Assembly: GCA_003250175.1 (NCBI GenBank)
Contig: QKHD01000026.1
Coordinates: forward strand, 1-6,196
Direction of reading: 5' to 3'
Length of the DNA stretch: 6,196 bases
Source: Helicobacteraceae bacterium
GTDB lineage: Bacteria > Campylobacterota > Campylobacteria > Campylobacterales > SZUA-545
The notes under the pieces were generated by a model. That model had not been told where the DNA came from and did no database searches. It worked only from the letters and a program-made list of their open reading frames with translations. Positions 4,853-6,196 of the stretch are shown piece after piece. Each line of letters starts with the position of its first letter. Positions within the stretch are counted from its first letter, which is position 1. The position numbers were made by a program, and so were the translations under genes.

Positions 4853-6028
4853 ATGCGCTTTGCCGGACTTCTCCTATTCTCCCTTTTCTCCCTTGGCTAC
4901 GCTGCGGACAAAGCGGCTCTGGTCCAGAGCTTTAGCACACTGCTTTATCAGCCTGTTACGCTTAAAGAGAGCAGCCGCCCCTTACCCAGAAATATCTTCG
5001 TCATCTCTCCGGATGGCTACGCCCTGGGCGGCGAAGTGGAAAATCCGGAGGAGGATTTTCTGATCTTCTCTTCCCAGAGCAGTCAGCCCCTGTGGCTTCG
5101 GGCCATTGGAGCGGTGGGTGATGCAGGGCTCATGCTCTACCGCATCAAAAACCGCTTTGCCCTGGACTACCGTATGCCGTCTGCCTATACGGCACCGCTT
5201 CGGGTCGGGCAGGAGGTTCTGGTGATTGCCCTGGTCAACGGGGATCCGGTGTTAAAGCAAACCTTCCTCAGCCAAAACAACGGCTCGACCTGGGAGTTGA
5301 ACGACGCAAAAGCGGGCTACCCGGGCAGTCTGGTGTGCGACACCTCCGGAGCCATGATCGGTATGGTCGTGGAGGGCAAAACAATCCAACCCTTTTCAAA
5401 AGAGTTTATGCAAAAAAATGAAGGGCGACTGCATGACGACAAAGTGATCCGAGCCTATCTGGGGATGACGGTCAGCAGACTCTCCGCCGGTCTTTACGGC
5501 TATTACGGGCAGCAAACGGGGGCACTCATTACCCATACGGATACCAACGGCACGGCGGAGCGCGCCGGATTGCAGCGGGGTGACCTGGTGGTCGAAGTCG
5601 GGGGTGTGGCGGTCCGCAGCGTGGCGGATCTGGCCAAGGCAATTGATACAAGGTCACAAGAGGGCAACACCACCATCGGTTTTATCCGTCGCGGCCTGCA
5701 CAAGGAGGCATCGGTTCCCTTCGCCTCGGTGGATCGCAATATCCTCAACCCCAACGCCTATGAGTATGAAGGCATGATCATCGAAAACCTCTCCGATGAA
5801 ATCCGGATGGTCACCAAGATTCCCGATGTGGTACATGGTATCTATGTCGGTGTCGTTCTACCCGGCTCCAAGGCGGAAAAATCGGGACTCAAATCCGGAG
5901 ACGTAATTATTCGCTATAATGCGGAAGATGTTGAGTCTCTCCATGATCTGCGCAAACTGGTGATTCCCGAAAAAAAGGGTACCCTGACGATTTATCGCAG
6001 CGGATGGAATATGATAAAAAAACTATAA
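4853..6028 (+). CDS. Secreted HtrA-like protein with two PDZ domains and a degenerate protease domain
   Basis: The 391-residue protein begins with a signal peptide (1 to about 17, cleavage near GYA). Residues about 40-180 resemble a DegP/HtrA trypsin-like domain: VISPDGYAL (50-58) matches the strand before the catalytic His, DAGLMLYRI (90-98) matches the 'DLALLKI' Asp motif, VGQEV (118-122) matches 'VG..V.AIG', and GYPGSLVCDTSGAMIGMV (155-172) matches 'GNSGGPLVN..G.VIGI'. No His follows GYAL, and the nucleophile Ser is replaced by Tyr or Pro, so proteolysis is unlikely. PDZ1 spans about 200-290 (YLGM, GTAERAGLQRGDLVVEVGG) and PDZ2 about 305-391 (GSKAEKSGLKSGDVIIRYN). It is therefore probably a periplasmic scaffold, chaperone or sensor. 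Its start, ATG 4853, has only a weak AGG upstream. Its stop codon overlaps the kdsA ribosome-binding site. Confidence 0.85.
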   Translation: MRFAGLLLFSLFSLGYAADKAALVQSFSTLLYQPVTLKESSRPLPRNIFVISPDGYALGGEVENPEEDFLIFSSQSSQPLWLRAIGAVGDAGLMLYRIKNRFALDYRMPSAYTAPLRVGQEVLVIALVNGDPVLKQTFLSQNNGSTWELNDAKAGYPGSLVCDTSGAMIGMVVEGKTIQPFSKEFMQKNEGRLHDDKVIRAYLGMTVSRLSAGLYGYYGQQTGALITHTDTNGTAERAGLQRGDLVVEVGGVAVRSVADLAKAIDTRSQEGNTTIGFIRRGLHKEASVPFASVDRNILNPNAYEYEGMIIENLSDEIRMVTKIPDVVHGIYVGVVLPGSKAEKSGLKSGDVIIRYNAEDVESLHDLRKLVIPEKKGTLTIYRSGWNMIKKL

Positions 6029-6031
6029 GGA
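6027..6031 (+). promoter_or_regulatory. Ribosome-binding site of kdsA deciding its GTG start
   Basis: AAGGA overlaps the stop codon of the PDZ protein (TAA 6026-6028) and lies six nt before GTG 6038. I see no in-frame ATG start between this site and the conserved region, so GTG is the likely start. Confidence 0.6.
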
Positions 6032-6037
6032 CACTCC

Positions 6038-6196
6038 GTGATTTTTAACCAGAACACCAAGGAAAAACGACCCTTTCTGATGGCCGGACCTTGTGTTATC
6101 GAAAGCCGTGACAACCTCTTTTTAATTGCCGAGACCATGAAGCGGATTACTTCCGACCTTGGGTTTGATTACGTTTTTAAAGCCTCCTTTGACAAG
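6038..6196 (+). CDS. kdsA: 3-deoxy-D-manno-octulosonate 8-phosphate synthase KdsA, N-terminal part (cut by window edge)
   Basis: KdsA condenses phosphoenolpyruvate with arabinose 5-phosphate to give KDO-8-phosphate, the first committed step of the KDO sugar of lipopolysaccharide; it acts in the cytoplasm. Only 53 codons are present, ending at the right edge in frame. They include MAGPCVIESRD (15-25) and the family motif YVFKASFDK (45-53), whose Lys contacts phosphoenolpyruvate. Cys19 in AGPC is the position that separates metal-dependent enzymes (Cys, as in Aquifex) from metal-independent ones (Asn, as in E. coli), so this is probably a class II metal-dependent enzyme. The start is GTG with AAGGA six nt upstream, nine nt after the PDZ protein stop codon. 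In Campylobacter kdsA is followed by ribH and nusB, so those may lie just outside the window. Confidence 0.92.
   Translation, partial: MIFNQNTKEKRPFLMAGPCVIESRDNLFLIAETMKRITSDLGFDYVFKASFDK

Noticed and set aside
1..6196. CRISPR arrays, tRNA or rRNA genes, insertion sequences, attachment sites
   Set aside because: Scanning found no regularly spaced repeats, no tRNA-like cloverleaf or CCA-ended gene, no transposase or integrase coding and no terminal inverted repeats. Protein genes fill nearly all the space.

Overview
The window looks like a chromosomal housekeeping region from a Campylobacterota (former Epsilonproteobacteria) bacterium. By eye its base composition is richer in G+C than Campylobacter or Helicobacter, closer to free-living sulfur or hydrogen oxidisers such as the Nitratifractor, Sulfurovum or Hydrogenimonas type. 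This assignment rests on the protein style (a LepB with an epsilon-type C-terminal tail, a Cys-type KdsA, small periplasmic cytochrome c and thioredoxin proteins) and on gene order. No database search was possible. Every gene here appears intact except the two cut by the window edges. I see no RNA gene, mobile element, CRISPR array or clear intrinsic terminator.

Left arm (1-909, minus strand): three genes read leftwards. First comes a secreted monoheme cytochrome c (909-580), then a secreted thioredoxin-fold protein with a CPTC active site (570-166), then the start of a membrane protein resembling DUF1538 (131 to beyond the window). The first two are tightly coupled: the cytochrome stop codon lies inside the ribosome-binding site of the thioredoxin gene.

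Divergent control region (910-1006): a 97-bp gap holds a perfect TATAAT inside a 13-bp perfect palindrome (938-950), a TAACGTA direct repeat with 10-bp spacing, and a small GC-rich inverted repeat in the presumed folD leader. It is the only clear promoter-like region in the window.

Right arm (1007-6196, plus strand): seven genes lie head to tail with overlaps or gaps of under 50 bp. They are folD (one-carbon folate metabolism), lepB (signal peptidase I), a small M50 intramembrane metalloprotease starting at TTG, rsmH (16S rRNA m4C1402 methyltransferase), a single-pass coiled-coil protein in the usual place of ftsL, an 80-residue protein I do not recognise, a secreted HtrA-like protein with two PDZ domains that seems to have lost its catalytic His and Ser, and the first 53 codons of kdsA (KDO synthesis for lipopolysaccharide). 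The theme is envelope biogenesis: signal peptide cleavage, intramembrane proteolysis, division, periplasmic quality control or scaffolding, and LPS. The folD-lepB, lepB-M50, M50-rsmH and rsmH-FtsL-like junctions overlap by 7, 4, 4 and 8 nt, which suggests one transcript with translational coupling.

The most interesting items are the HtrA-derived pseudoprotease, the candidate divergent FtsL, the unknown 80-residue protein between them, the LepB-M50 coupling, and the symmetrical promoter/operator region.
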